Source: Uliginosibacterium gangwonense (GTDB lineage Bacteria; Pseudomonadota; Gammaproteobacteria; Burkholderiales; Rhodocyclaceae). Taken from it: a stretch of DNA of 34,301 bases. The stretch spans positions 4,317 to 38,617 of the forward strand of contig DYIB01000019.1 in the NCBI GenBank assembly GCA_020723855.1, read 5' to 3'. Under the pieces are notes generated by a model that saw only the letters and a list, made by a program, of their open reading frames with translations, made no database searches and had not been told where the DNA came from. Within the stretch, counting starts at the first letter, position 1, and each line of letters starts with the position of its first letter. Shown piece after piece: positions 16,201-24,238 of this stretch. Position numbers and translations under genes: made by a program.

Positions 16201-18112
16201 AGTAAACACCCAGGAGCAGGACTTCACCGTGGTGGGCATCGGCGACATGTCGGGCGACGTGTTCGGCAACGGCATGCTGCTGTCGCCCCACATCAAGTTG
16301 GTGGCCGCCTTCGACCACCGTCACATCTTCCTCGACCCGGACCCGGATCCGGCGGCGAGCTTCGCCGAGCGCAAGCGCCTGTTCGAGCTGCCGCGCTCCT
16401 CCTGGGCCGACTACGACCCGCGGCTCATCTCACCGGGCGGCGGCGTCTATCCGCGCAGCGCCAAGTCGGTTGCCCTCTCGCCCCAGGCGCGCGCGGTGCT
16501 GGGCATCGACGCGGCAAGCCTCACGCCCCAGGAGCTGATTCGCGCCATCCTGCTCGCCCCGGTGGACCTGCTTTACAACGGCGGCATCGGCACCTATGTC
16601 AAGGCAGCCAGCGAGAGCAACGCCGAGGTGGGCGACCGGACCAACGACGCGGTCCGGGTCGATGGCCGCGACCTGCGTTGCCGCGTCGTGGCCGAAGGCG
16701 GCAATCTGGGCTTCACCCAGCTCGGACGCATCGAATACGCCCTGAAGGGCGGGCACATCAACACCGATGCCATCGACAACTCGGGGGGCGTGGACTGCTC
16801 CGATCACGAGGTCAACATCAAGATCCTGCTCGATTCCGTGGTCGCGGACGGCGAGCTCACCGGCAAGCAGCGCAACAAGCTGCTCGCCGAGATGACCGAC
16901 GAGGTGGTGCGGCTGGTGCTGCGCGACAACTACTTCCAGACACAGATCCTGTCCGTCACCCGCAGCCGCGGCCTGGCCCTGCTGGACGAGCAGGCGCGCT
17001 ACATCCGGCATCTGGCCAACGGCGGCCGGCTCAACCGGCGCCTGGAGCGTCTGCCCTTCGACGAGCAGATCGCCGAGCGCAAAGCCGCCGGCATCGGCCT
17101 CACCACCCCCGAGCTGGCGGTGCTGCTGGCCTACAGCAAGATGGAGCTGTTCGAGGCGCTGCTCGCCTCCGACGTGCCGGAAGACCCCTACATCTCCACG
17201 GCGCTCGAGCGCTATTTCCCGCAGCCCCTGCGCGAACGCTTCCCCGAGCACGTGCGGCGCCATCCGCTACGGCGCGAGATCATCGCCACCCACGTGGTAA
17301 ACAGCATGGTAAACCGGGTGGGGCCGACCTTCGTCTTCCGCCTGCAGGAGGAAACCGGCGCCGCTGCGCCCGACATCGTGCGCGCCTACCTGGCCACGCG
17401 GGAAGTGTTCGGCCTGGTGCCCCTGTGGCAGGCGATCGAGGCCCTCGACGACCGGGTCGCCAACACTACCCAGACGACCATGATCTTGGAAGGCTTGCGT
17501 CTGGTCCAGCGCGGCACCCTGTGGTTCCTGCGCCAGCGCCAGCACCTGCGCGATCTGTCGGCGACGCTGGCGCACTTCTCTGCGGGCGTGGAGGAACTGG
17601 CCGCCAGCCTCTATGACGTAGTCACGCCGCCCTACCGGGCCGAGCTGGACGAGACCGTCGCGCGCCTGGCCGGACTGGGCGTGCCGCGCGAGCTGGCCCA
17701 TCGCGTCGCCTGCCTGGAGGAGTTGTACTCGGCGCTGGACATCGTCGAGGTGGCCGCGGAAACGGGGCGCCCGGCGGCACTGGTGGCGCAGGTGTATTTC
17801 ACCGCGGGCGGGCAGCTCGATCTGCACTGGCTCGGCCACCAGATCGCCGCCCTGCCGGCCGACAGCCACTGGCAAGGCCTGGCGCGCGCGGCCCTGCGCG
17901 ACGACCTGTCGGCCCAGGCGCGCAATCTCGCGGCGCAGATCCTCAGGACCGGCTCCGGCGCCGATGCCGAGGCGCTGGTCGCCGACTGGCGGGCGCGGCA
18001 CAAATTCCAGGTCGAACGCTGCCGCCAGCTCTTCGCCGAAATCAAGTCCGCGCCGGCGCCCGACCTGGCGATGCTGTCGGTGGCGCTGCGGGAGCTGCGG
18101 GGGGTGATTTAG
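13289..18112 (+). CDS. NAD-specific glutamate dehydrogenase, large (about 180 kDa) type
   Basis: 1607 residues, matching the 1600-1650 residue bacterial NAD-GDH family (the L180 type first described in Streptomyces and Pseudomonas). The start has GGAGAAGGG just upstream. The N-terminal half holds ACT-like and PAS-like regulatory regions (family knowledge). The catalytic part begins around residue 800 with GGLRWSDRMEDFRTEVLG and the lysine-bearing PVGSKGGFVVK. The nucleotide-binding segment VVGIGDMSGDVFGNG follows near residue 980. It oxidises glutamate to 2-oxoglutarate and ammonium with NAD. It is divergent from nirB and convergent with nasA, so it sits in the middle of the nitrogen genes; these enzymes usually serve glutamate catabolism. 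Confidence 0.96.
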   Translation: MLRVGEEVKLDLLDSVLELVRERLPAAEAPVVEAFARRYYSQVAPEDLQERQVADLYGAVLSHWHFARRFTPGAPKLRVYNPRAEEHGWQSTHTVVEIVNDDMPFLVDSITMEVNRQGLTLHLIIHPVMRTRRDAEGNLTGVADDLEQGAEGGWRYESIIHVEVDRCTEAGRLEALHQGLVRILGDVRAAVEDWHKMRHRMVEVLAELERNPPPQDPADTEEERAFLQWVADDNFTFLGYREYELAVEDGDDVLRIVSGSGLGILRETGKERSTSFATLPPEVRAIARQPRLLVLTKANARATVHRPGYLDYLGIKRFGPDGRVVGERRFLGLFTSTAYNANPADIPLLRRKVATVVARAGFLPKSHAAKALATILEQYPRDELLQMDPDELYVIAMGILRLGERQRTRLFVRRDAFCRFFSCLIYVPRDQYNTALRERMQAVLMEALDGVSSEFNVQLSESALARILIVVRTRPGAQPAYDVRELEQRLVRAARRWEDELRQALLERCGEERGNLLYSRYGAGFPAGYREDYAARAAVGDIELMEQLSGSDRLAMSLYVPLEAPPGSLRFKILREAMPVPLSVSLPMLEHMGVRVLEERPYEIRREAGEAVWLHDFGLTWPGAEDLDIDRVREVFQEAYLRVWRGEAENDDFNRLVLAARLTWREVAVLRAYAKYLRQAGFTFSQAYMEQTLAAHPGIARRLLELFLARFDPRREAGRAQRTAQLEDGIRAALDQVANLDEDRILRQFLALIQATVRTNYFQQADGAAKPYLSFKLDPGRVPGLPEPKPLFEIYVYSPRVEGVHLRGGRVARGGLRWSDRMEDFRTEVLGLMKAQMVKNAVIVPVGSKGGFVVKNPPAGGDRDAWLAEGVACYHTYLRGLLDLTDNLAAGRVVPPAEVVRHDGDDPYLVVAADKGTASFSDYANAVAKEYGFWLGDAFASGGSAGYDHKKMGITARGVWESVKRHFRELGVNTQEQDFTVVGIGDMSGDVFGNGMLLSPHIKLVAAFDHRHIFLDPDPDPAASFAERKRLFELPRSSWADYDPRLISPGGGVYPRSAKSVALSPQARAVLGIDAASLTPQELIRAILLAPVDLLYNGGIGTYVKAASESNAEVGDRTNDAVRVDGRDLRCRVVAEGGNLGFTQLGRIEYALKGGHINTDAIDNSGGVDCSDHEVNIKILLDSVVADGELTGKQRNKLLAEMTDEVVRLVLRDNYFQTQILSVTRSRGLALLDEQARYIRHLANGGRLNRRLERLPFDEQIAERKAAGIGLTTPELAVLLAYSKMELFEALLASDVPEDPYISTALERYFPQPLRERFPEHVRRHPLRREIIATHVVNSMVNRVGPTFVFRLQEETGAAAPDIVRAYLATREVFGLVPLWQAIEALDDRVANTTQTTMILEGLRLVQRGTLWFLRQRQHLRDLSATLAHFSAGVEELAASLYDVVTPPYRAELDETVARLAGLGVPRELAHRVACLEELYSALDIVEVAAETGRPAALVAQVYFTAGGQLDLHWLGHQIAALPADSHWQGLARAALRDDLSAQARNLAAQILRTGSGADAEALVADWRARHKFQVERCRQLFAEIKSAPAPDLAMLSVALRELRGVI

Positions 18113-18117
18113 GGAAC

Positions 18118-18232
18118 GAAAACCGCATTCAACGCAAAGGACGCAAAGGCGCCAAGGCCGCAAAGGAAAATCCTGAATGTACTTGTCTTTGCGTACTTTG
18201 CGCCTTTGCGTTCTTTGCGTCGGAAGAGGTTT
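18118..18232. repeat. Family A dispersed repeat, copy 4 (between convergent gdh and nasA)
   Basis: Has AACCGCATTCAACGC at one end and the inverse of AAACCTCTTCCGACGC at the other. The core units are GCAAAGG on the left and CTTTGCG on the right instead of GCAGAG/CTCTGC, so the two arms have changed together. It fills the 132-base gap between two convergent stop codons and can form a long hairpin that may end both transcripts. Confidence 0.82.
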
Positions 18233-18244
18233 GAAGAGTACTCG

Positions 18245-20947
18245 CTACGCCGCCTGCTCCACTCGCAGCAGGCGGCGGATCTCCGGCACGCAGGAGCCGC
18301 AGCCGGTGCCGCAGCGCAGGTCCTGCTGCAGCGTCTCCAGGCCGGCGCCGGCGGCGATGGCGCGGCGGATGTCGGGCTCGGCCACGCCGTGGCAGGCGCA
18401 CACGATGCGGCCGCGCGTCTTCACGCCCTCGGGCGGGGTGGCCAGCGGCGCGAACAGCCAGCGGCGGATGTGGTCCGCAGCCCGGCGCTCGATCACGAAA
18501 TCCTTGAGCCACGGCCCGGCGGCGGTCTCGCCCGCCAGATGGATGCCGGCAAGCAGGCCGTCTTCGATCAGCGCCTTCTTGCGCACGGCGCGGCGCGGAT
18601 CCAGGTAGCTCAGGCACTGGACGCCGTCCAGGTCCACGCAGTCGTCGATGCGGTCCAGCAGGGCCTCGGGCAGCGGCTCGTGATGGGCGATGCGCAGCAC
18701 CAGCGCCGGGCACTCGGCGCCGGCCAGCCCCAGGCTGGCGTAGCGGAAACAGGACAGCAGGGGTTGCAGGCGTGCCTTCCATTCCAGCGCCTGGCCGGCA
18801 TGGGCGGTGCTGCGCACCAGCAGCGCCTGCCAGGGCAGGGCGAGCCTCTCCACCTGCACCGCGGCGTGCTTGAGCTCCGGCTGCTTGGAATGGGGATCGT
18901 AGGCGGACGGCATGAGCTCGTTGGCGCCGCCGCTGTTGAGATGGCGCCGCCCCCAGTGCATGGGGACGTAGGCCTGGCCCGGGCGCAGCTCGTCGCTGGC
19001 GGCGGCGCGCAGCACCGTCTCACCGCGGCGGTTGAATACCCGCACCAGGTCGCCGGCGGCGATGTTGCGCCGGAGCATGTCGGACAGGTTCAGGTAGAGG
19101 CGCGGCTCGTCGTCGTGGCTGAACAGCAGGGCGGCGCGGCCGCTGCGGCTCATGCCGTGCCACTGGTCGCGCAGCCGGCCGGTGGTGAGATGCAACGGGA
19201 AGCGCGCATCCGTATCCTCGGCGGTGAGGGATGGCGTAAGGGGGATGAAGCGCGCGCATCCGTCCGCCGTGGCGAAGCGGCCGTCGCCGTAGAGGCGCGC
19301 CGTGCCTGCGGACGCGCCTTCCGGAAAGGGCCACTGCTGCGGGCCCTGGGCATCCAGCAGGGCATAGCTTAAGCCGGTGATGTCCAGGTCGCGCCCACGC
19401 GTGGTCTGGGCATGCTCGCGGAAGATCTGCTCCGGATGGAAATAGGGGAACAGGCTGGGCGCATCGGGCCGCTCCAGGTGGCGCCCCAGGCGCAGGGCGA
19501 AATCGCGCGCGATCTTCCAGTCGGGCAGGGCCTCGCCCGGCGCCGCCACGGCGCGCCGCACGTGGCTGATGCGCCGCTCCGAATTGGTGACCGTGCCTTC
19601 CTTCTCGCCCCAGGTGGCGGCGGGCAGCAGCAGGTCGGCGTAGGGCGCCGTCTCGGTGTCGCGGAAGGCCTCCTGCAGCACCACGAATTCTGCCCGTTCC
19701 AGGGCCTGGCGCACGCGCGCCTGCTCGGGCAGGGACTGGGCCGGGTTGGTGCAGGCGATCCAGATGGCCTTGATCGCGCCGCTGCCCAGGGCCTCGAACA
19801 TGTCCACGGCGGTCTTGCCCGGCCGCTCGGGCAGATCCGGCACGCCCCACAGGCGCGCCACTTCCGCCCGGTGCTCGGCGTTGGCCGGCTGGCGGTGGCC
19901 GGGCAGCAGGGTGGCCATCGCCCCCGTCTCGCGCCCGCCCATGGCGTTGGGCTGGCCGGTGAGGGAGAAGGGGCCGGCGCCGGGGCGGCCGATGTGGCCC
20001 GTGGCCAGATGCAGATGGATCAGCGCCGCGCTGTTGTGGCTGCCGTGGGTGGACTGGTTGAGGCCCTGGCACCACAGGGACAGGGCCGCCTTGGCCTGGC
20101 CGAACCAGCGCGCCGCCGTGACGATGTCCTGGGAGGGCACACCGCAGATTTTCTCCGCCGCCGCCGGCGTCATGTCGCGCACCGCTTCGCGCACGGCGTC
20201 GAAGCCCGTCGTGTGGGCATGCACGAACTCCCAGTTCACCAGGCCGTCCCCCAGCAGCACGTGCAGCATGGCCTGGAGCAGGACGAGATCCGTGCCCGGA
20301 GCCACCGGCAGGTGCAGGTCGGCGCCGGCCGCCGTGTCGGTGCGGCGCGGGTCCGCGACGATGAGCTTGAGCCCCGGGTTGGCGCGCCGGGCGTCCTCGA
20401 TGCGGCGGAACACGATGGGATGGGCGTAGGCCGGGTTGGCGCCGGCAATGAAGATGCAGTCGGCCAGCCCCAGGTCTTCGTAGCTGCAGGGCGGCGCGTC
20501 CGCCCCGAGGGTCTGGCTGTAGCCCACCACCGCCGAGGACATGCACAGGCGCGAGTTGCTGTCGATGTTGTTGGTGCCCACCAGGGCACGCGCCAGCTTG
20601 TTGAAGACGTAGTAGTCCTCGGTGAGCAGTTGGCCGGATACGTAGAAGGCCACGGCGTCCGGGCCGTGGCTGCGGATGACGCCGGCGAAGCGGCGCGCCG
20701 CATACTCCAGCGCCAGGTCCCAGGTGGTGCGGCTGCGGGCCTCGGTGCGGCCCATGCGCAGCTCGGGATACAGGGCGCGCCCCTCGGGACGCGCCGTCAG
20801 GTGCAGGGTGGCACCCTTGCTGCACAGGCGGCCGAAATTGGCGGGGTGATCGGGGTCGCCGCGCACGCCGGTGATGCGCGCGCCGTCCGACTCGATGATC
20901 ACGCCGCAGCCCGTGCCGCAATAACAACAGGTGGATCGGGTTTCCAT
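18245..20947 (-). CDS. nasA: Assimilatory nitrate reductase catalytic subunit (molybdopterin)
   Basis: 900 residues from the ATG at 20947. The N-terminus binds a [4Fe-4S] cluster through Cys7, Cys10, Cys14 and Cys42 (CCYCGTGC and RLCSKG). The bis-MGD molybdopterin domains follow, with the dinucleotide-binding part near HLTTGRLRDQWHGMSRSG. The C-terminal 60 residues form a BFD-like [2Fe-2S] domain (VCACHG and CGTGCGSC), as in the proteobacterial enzymes that take electrons without a large diaphorase subunit. It reduces nitrate to nitrite in the cytoplasm; no Tat signal is present. No other start fits before Cys7 and no ribosome site precedes this one. It lies on the same strand as nirB but is separated from it by the glutamate dehydrogenase gene, with its own promoter. 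Confidence 0.95.
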   Translation of the reverse strand: METRSTCCYCGTGCGVIIESDGARITGVRGDPDHPANFGRLCSKGATLHLTARPEGRALYPELRMGRTEARSRTTWDLALEYAARRFAGVIRSHGPDAVAFYVSGQLLTEDYYVFNKLARALVGTNNIDSNSRLCMSSAVVGYSQTLGADAPPCSYEDLGLADCIFIAGANPAYAHPIVFRRIEDARRANPGLKLIVADPRRTDTAAGADLHLPVAPGTDLVLLQAMLHVLLGDGLVNWEFVHAHTTGFDAVREAVRDMTPAAAEKICGVPSQDIVTAARWFGQAKAALSLWCQGLNQSTHGSHNSAALIHLHLATGHIGRPGAGPFSLTGQPNAMGGRETGAMATLLPGHRQPANAEHRAEVARLWGVPDLPERPGKTAVDMFEALGSGAIKAIWIACTNPAQSLPEQARVRQALERAEFVVLQEAFRDTETAPYADLLLPAATWGEKEGTVTNSERRISHVRRAVAAPGEALPDWKIARDFALRLGRHLERPDAPSLFPYFHPEQIFREHAQTTRGRDLDITGLSYALLDAQGPQQWPFPEGASAGTARLYGDGRFATADGCARFIPLTPSLTAEDTDARFPLHLTTGRLRDQWHGMSRSGRAALLFSHDDEPRLYLNLSDMLRRNIAAGDLVRVFNRRGETVLRAAASDELRPGQAYVPMHWGRRHLNSGGANELMPSAYDPHSKQPELKHAAVQVERLALPWQALLVRSTAHAGQALEWKARLQPLLSCFRYASLGLAGAECPALVLRIAHHEPLPEALLDRIDDCVDLDGVQCLSYLDPRRAVRKKALIEDGLLAGIHLAGETAAGPWLKDFVIERRAADHIRRWLFAPLATPPEGVKTRGRIVCACHGVAEPDIRRAIAAGAGLETLQQDLRCGTGCGSCVPEIRRLLRVEQAA

Positions 20948-20959
20948 GCGTGCCGACCA

Positions 20960-20975
20960 AGCAACCGTTGTGCCA
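20960..20975 (-). promoter_or_regulatory. Sigma-54 promoter of nasA
   Basis: Minus-strand TGGCACAACGGTTGCT matches the consensus at every conserved base, with GG and GC 10 bases apart. Only 13 bases separate the -12 GC from the nasA ATG, so the predicted start falls at about 20949, 1-2 bases before the ATG. The mRNA would be essentially leaderless. Confidence 0.88.
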
Positions 20976-20997
20976 CGGATGCTTAAGGTTTGAAACG

Positions 20998-21014
20998 ACG
21001 GCGAATTGCGCCGT
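20998..21014. promoter_or_regulatory. Inverted repeat upstream of the nasA promoter
   Basis: ACGGCG at 20998-21003 and CGCCGT at 21009-21014 are perfect arms around AATTG. It sits about 25 bases upstream of the -24 element, in the nasA-LysR intergenic region, and may be an operator for the adjacent LysR protein or another regulator. The binding protein is unknown. Confidence 0.3.
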
Positions 21015-21039
21015 TGACAGGGCATGCCGGGCTTCGATG

Positions 21040-21080
21040 TTGGTGCGCCGACGGACCGGGCTGCTTCAGCATGGTGCGCG
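21040..21080. promoter_or_regulatory. Candidate NtrC half-sites upstream of nasA
   Basis: TTGGTGCGCC at 21040-21049 and ATGGTGCGCG at 21071-21080 match the TGGTGC half of the NtrC site. They are 31 bases apart (three helical turns), about 95 and 125 bases upstream of the predicted nasA start. The left halves are poor. The same pair of sequences, ATGGTGCGC and TTGGTGCG, occurs upstream of nirB. Confidence 0.4.
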
Positions 21081-21153
21081 CCCGGCGCCGTCCCGTGTGC
21101 GTTCTGCCCCCGGGGGATGATATAAGTCTTCCTTCTACTCGCCCGGCAAGCCC

Positions 21154-22113
21154 ATGGAGTTTCGCCAGCTTCGCTATTTCGTCGCCATCATCGACGCCGG
21201 CAGCCTGTCCAAGGCGGCCGAGCGGCTGTTCGTGGCGCAGCCGGCGCTCAGCCAGCAGATGGCCAATCTGGAGACGGAGCTCAAGACCAGGCTGCTCGTC
21301 CGCAGCTCCCAGGGAGTGCGGCCGACCGAGGCGGGCAAGGCCTTGTACCGCCATGCGCGCACCGTGCTGCGCCAGATGGAGCAGGCGCGGCAGGACGTGC
21401 GCCAGGGCAGCGTGGGCGAATCCGGCCCGGTGGCCGTGGGCCTGCCTTCCACCACCGCCATGATCCTGGCGCTGCCGCTGCTCGAGCGCGTGCGCGCCCG
21501 GCATCCCGGCATCCGGCTGCAGATGTTCGAGAGCATGAGCGGCTATCTGTTCGAGCTGCTGGCCAATGGCCGGCTCGATCTGGCCATCCTGTTCCGCGAC
21601 ATGGAGACGCGCGGCGTGTCCGTGCTGCCCCTGCTCGATGAAGACCTGTTCCTCGTCGGCGACGCCGGACTGGACCTGGCGCCCCGTGCCCGCGAGTGCC
21701 CGCTGCACCGGCTGGACGGCGTGCCCCTGGTGCTGCCCAGCAGCACCCAGGGCCTGCGCCTGCTGGTGGAGCGCAGCTTCGCCCAGGCCGGCTGCCAGCT
21801 CAACGTGGTGGCCGACATCGATTCCCTGCCCTTGCTCATCAATGCCGCACGCGAGCGCGTCGCCTGCACCATTCTGCCCGCCTGCGCCGTCGCGCCCCGC
21901 GACGGTGCGCCGCCGCTGCCCGTGCGCAAGCTGTCGCAGCCTGGCATCAGCCGCCCTCTGGGCCTGTGCTGGCCCAATTCGGTGCCGCGCACCTCGGCGG
22001 CGCTGGGGGTGCAGGAGACCCTGGTCGAACTGGTGCATGAGCTGGTGCGCGAGGGCCGATGGACCGGCGTGCGCATGCGCCCGGCGGCGAAGAAACCCAG
22101 GCCGCGGCCATAA
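21154..22113 (+). CDS. LysR-family transcriptional regulator (Nac/Cbl-like subfamily)
   Basis: 319 residues with an N-terminal winged helix-turn-helix (residues 1-60, SKAAERLFVAQPALSQQMANL) and a LysR effector domain. The N-terminus (MEFRQLRYFVAIIDAGSL) and GPVAVGLPSTTAMILALPLL segment resemble the Nac-like group, which includes nitrogen regulators but also many catabolic ones. A TATAAG box at 21121-21126 is a likely -10. It is divergent from nasA and runs into the CoA-ester gene cluster 96 bases downstream. It could therefore control nitrate reductase, the catabolic cluster, or both. P. aeruginosa has a LysR gene (ItcR type) beside its itaconate operon, which favours the catabolic role. Confidence 0.85.
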   Translation: MEFRQLRYFVAIIDAGSLSKAAERLFVAQPALSQQMANLETELKTRLLVRSSQGVRPTEAGKALYRHARTVLRQMEQARQDVRQGSVGESGPVAVGLPSTTAMILALPLLERVRARHPGIRLQMFESMSGYLFELLANGRLDLAILFRDMETRGVSVLPLLDEDLFLVGDAGLDLAPRARECPLHRLDGVPLVLPSSTQGLRLLVERSFAQAGCQLNVVADIDSLPLLINAARERVACTILPACAVAPRDGAPPLPVRKLSQPGISRPLGLCWPNSVPRTSAALGVQETLVELVHELVREGRWTGVRMRPAAKKPRPRP

Positions 22114-22209
22114 GCCGTCCCTATACCCGTCAGTCGCAATCGGCATTTCCGCTGCGCGCCGCGGGCGGGCATAGTGGCTGCCTCTACCGGACAGCAAGGG
22201 AAGCCGCCC

Positions 22210-23052
22210 ATGGATCGACTGCAGGAATGGATAGGCAAGAGCGAAACTCTGACGGACCAGGTGACGGCCACGCCCGTCGCCGCGCTGGCCGCGACCCTTG
22301 ACCGGGATGACCCGCGGCCGCAGCCGGGCGATGCCCTGCCGCCTCTGTGGCACTGGCTCTACTTCCTGCCCCTGCACAAGCAGTCGGAGCTCGGCCCCGA
22401 TGGCCACGCCAGGCGCGGCGGCTTCCTGCCGCCGGTGCCGCTGCCGCGGCGCATGTGGGCGGGCAGCCGGCTCGAATTCCATCAGCCGCTGCGCGTGGGC
22501 GAGGCGATGGCGCGCACCTCGCGCATCATGAACGTGGAGTACAAGAGCGGCCGCTCGGGCGACCTCGTCTTCGTGCTGGTGCGCCACGAAATCAGCGGCG
22601 CCCGGGGCCTGGCGATCACCGAAGAGCACGACATCGTCTACCGCCCCCTGCCCGTGCCCGGCGCGCCGGCACCCGCGCCTACCCCCGCGCCCGCCGACGC
22701 GGCCTGGGAGCGCACCATCGTGCCCGACGATGTGCTGCTGTTCCGCTATTCCGCGCTGACCTTCAACGGCCACCGCATACACTACGACCGCCGCTACGTC
22801 ACCGAGGTGGAGGGCTATCCGGGCCTCGTTGTGCATGGCCCGCTGATCGCCACGCTGCTGCTGGACCTGCTGCGGCGCAGGCTGCCGCAAGCGCGGGTGG
22901 CGCGCTTTGCCTTCCGCGCCCTGCGGCCGCTGTTCGACAGCGCACCCTTTGCCGTGTGCGGCCGGCCCGAGGCGGATGCCAGGACCATCAAGCTGTGGGC
23001 GCGCGACGCCGGGGGCAATCTGGCCATGGATGCCAGCGCCACGCTCGCCTGA
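22210..23052 (+). CDS. Itaconyl-CoA/mesaconyl-C4-CoA hydratase-like protein (HTD2/MaoC hotdog fold)
   Basis: 280 residues from the ATG at 22210, with AAGGGA upstream. Two hotdog halves are joined by a Pro/Ala linker at about 150-163. The C-terminal half keeps the hydratase motif with Asn186, His188 and His191 (LTFNGHRIHYD) and the GLVVHGPL loop. Relatives are mesaconyl-C4-CoA hydratase and the itaconyl-CoA hydratase of the P. aeruginosa itaconate operon (family knowledge). In that pathway it would hydrate itaconyl-CoA to citramalyl-CoA. First gene of the cluster that runs to 27613. Confidence 0.8.
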   Translation: MDRLQEWIGKSETLTDQVTATPVAALAATLDRDDPRPQPGDALPPLWHWLYFLPLHKQSELGPDGHARRGGFLPPVPLPRRMWAGSRLEFHQPLRVGEAMARTSRIMNVEYKSGRSGDLVFVLVRHEISGARGLAITEEHDIVYRPLPVPGAPAPAPTPAPADAAWERTIVPDDVLLFRYSALTFNGHRIHYDRRYVTEVEGYPGLVVHGPLIATLLLDLLRRRLPQARVARFAFRALRPLFDSAPFAVCGRPEADARTIKLWARDAGGNLAMDASATLA

Positions 23053-23077
23053 CCGTTACCCATCGAGAGAACACGCC

Positions 23078-24238
23078 GTGCTGAACACCACCGATCCCTA
23101 CCAGGAAATCCGCGAAGCGGTGCGCGACCTGTGCGCGCAGTTTCCGGCCGAGTACTTTCGCCGCGTCGACGAGGAGCGCCGCTATCCCGAGGAGTTCGTA
23201 GACGCCCTCACCCGGGCCGGCTGGCTCGCGGCCCTGATCCCCCAGGAATACGGCGGCTCCGGCCTGGGGCTGGCCGAGGCTTCGGTGATCATGGAGGAGA
23301 TCAACCGCGCCGGCGGCAATTCGGGCGCCTGCCACGGCCAGATGTACAACATGGGCACGCTGCTGCGCCACGGCTCGGAAGCGCAGAAGCGCGAGTACCT
23401 GCCGCGCATCGCCAGCGGCGAGCTGCGCCTGCAGTCCATGGGCGTCACCGAGCCGACCACCGGCACCGACACCACCCGGATCAAGACCATTGCGGTCAGG
23501 AAGGGCGACCGCTACGTGGTCAACGGCCAGAAGGTATGGATCTCCCGCGTGCAGCATTCGGACCTCATGATCCTGCTGGCGCGCACCACGCCGCTGGCCG
23601 AGGTGAAGAAGAGGTCGGAAGGGATGTCGATCTTTCTGGTGGACCTGCGCCAGGCCGTCGGCAAGGGGCTCACGGTGCGGCCCATCGTCAACATGGTGAA
23701 CCACGAGACCAACGAGCTGTTCTTCGACAACCTGGAGATTCCCGCCGAGAATCTCATCGGCGAGGAGGGCATGGGTTTCAAGTACATTCTCGACGGGCTG
23801 AACGCCGAGCGCGCCCTCATCGCCGCCGAGTGCATCGGCGACGGCTACTGGTTCATCGACAAGGTGGTGAAGTATGCCGGCGAGCGCGTGGTGTTCGGCC
23901 GCCCCATCGGCCAGAACCAGGGCGTGCAGTTCCCCATCGCCCGTGCCTACGTGAACATCGAGGCGGCCAACCTGATGCGCTTCCGGGCCTGCGCACTGTT
24001 CGACGCCCATCAGCCCTGCGGCGCCCAGGCCAACATGGCCAAGCTGCTCGCCGCCGACGCCTCCTGGGAGGCGGCCAATGTGTGCCTGCAGTTCCACGGC
24101 GGCTTCGGCTTCGCCTGCGAATACGACGTGGAGCGCAAGTTCCGCGAGACGCGCCTGTACCAGGTGGCGCCCATCTCTACCAACCTGATCCTGTCCTACG
24201 TGGCCGAGCACGTGCTCGGGCTGCCGAGGTCCTTCTGA
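23078..24238 (+). CDS. Acyl-CoA dehydrogenase family flavoprotein
   Basis: 386 residues from a GTG start at 23078 with CGAGAG a few bases before it; no ATG is better placed. All three acyl-CoA dehydrogenase regions are present, including VTEPTTGTDTTRIKT and the C-terminal QFHGGFGFACEYDVER. The usual catalytic glutamate position is Gln362 (LYQVAP). Glu244 in GLNAERALIAAE sits where isovaleryl-CoA and long-chain dehydrogenases keep their alternative base. Its role in the cluster is open: P. aeruginosa has an acyl-CoA dehydrogenase gene in the equivalent operon without a firm function. It ends in a TGATG overlap with the next gene. Confidence 0.88.
   Translation: MLNTTDPYQEIREAVRDLCAQFPAEYFRRVDEERRYPEEFVDALTRAGWLAALIPQEYGGSGLGLAEASVIMEEINRAGGNSGACHGQMYNMGTLLRHGSEAQKREYLPRIASGELRLQSMGVTEPTTGTDTTRIKTIAVRKGDRYVVNGQKVWISRVQHSDLMILLARTTPLAEVKKRSEGMSIFLVDLRQAVGKGLTVRPIVNMVNHETNELFFDNLEIPAENLIGEEGMGFKYILDGLNAERALIAAECIGDGYWFIDKVVKYAGERVVFGRPIGQNQGVQFPIARAYVNIEAANLMRFRACALFDAHQPCGAQANMAKLLAADASWEAANVCLQFHGGFGFACEYDVERKFRETRLYQVAPISTNLILSYVAEHVLGLPRSF

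Noticed and set aside
13229-16324. Minus-strand open frame of over 1000 codons opposite glutamate dehydrogenase
   Set aside because: The composition is that of a mirrored GC-rich gene, and the plus strand carries a complete known protein with a good ribosome site.
15124-17616. Second plus-strand frame of about 830 codons inside glutamate dehydrogenase
   Set aside because: Arg/Gly/Pro/Ala-rich frame-shifted reading of the same gene; no start signals.
18118-18232. CRISPR array, because of the repeated GCAAAGG units
   Set aside because: The units are 8-9 bases, degenerate and inverted in the second half; there are no 20-40 base spacers and no cas genes.
21154-22113. Firm naming of the LysR protein as Nac
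   Set aside because: The Nac-like N-terminus is shared by many catabolic regulators, and the gene lies beside both nasA and the CoA-ester cluster, so the name would be a guess.
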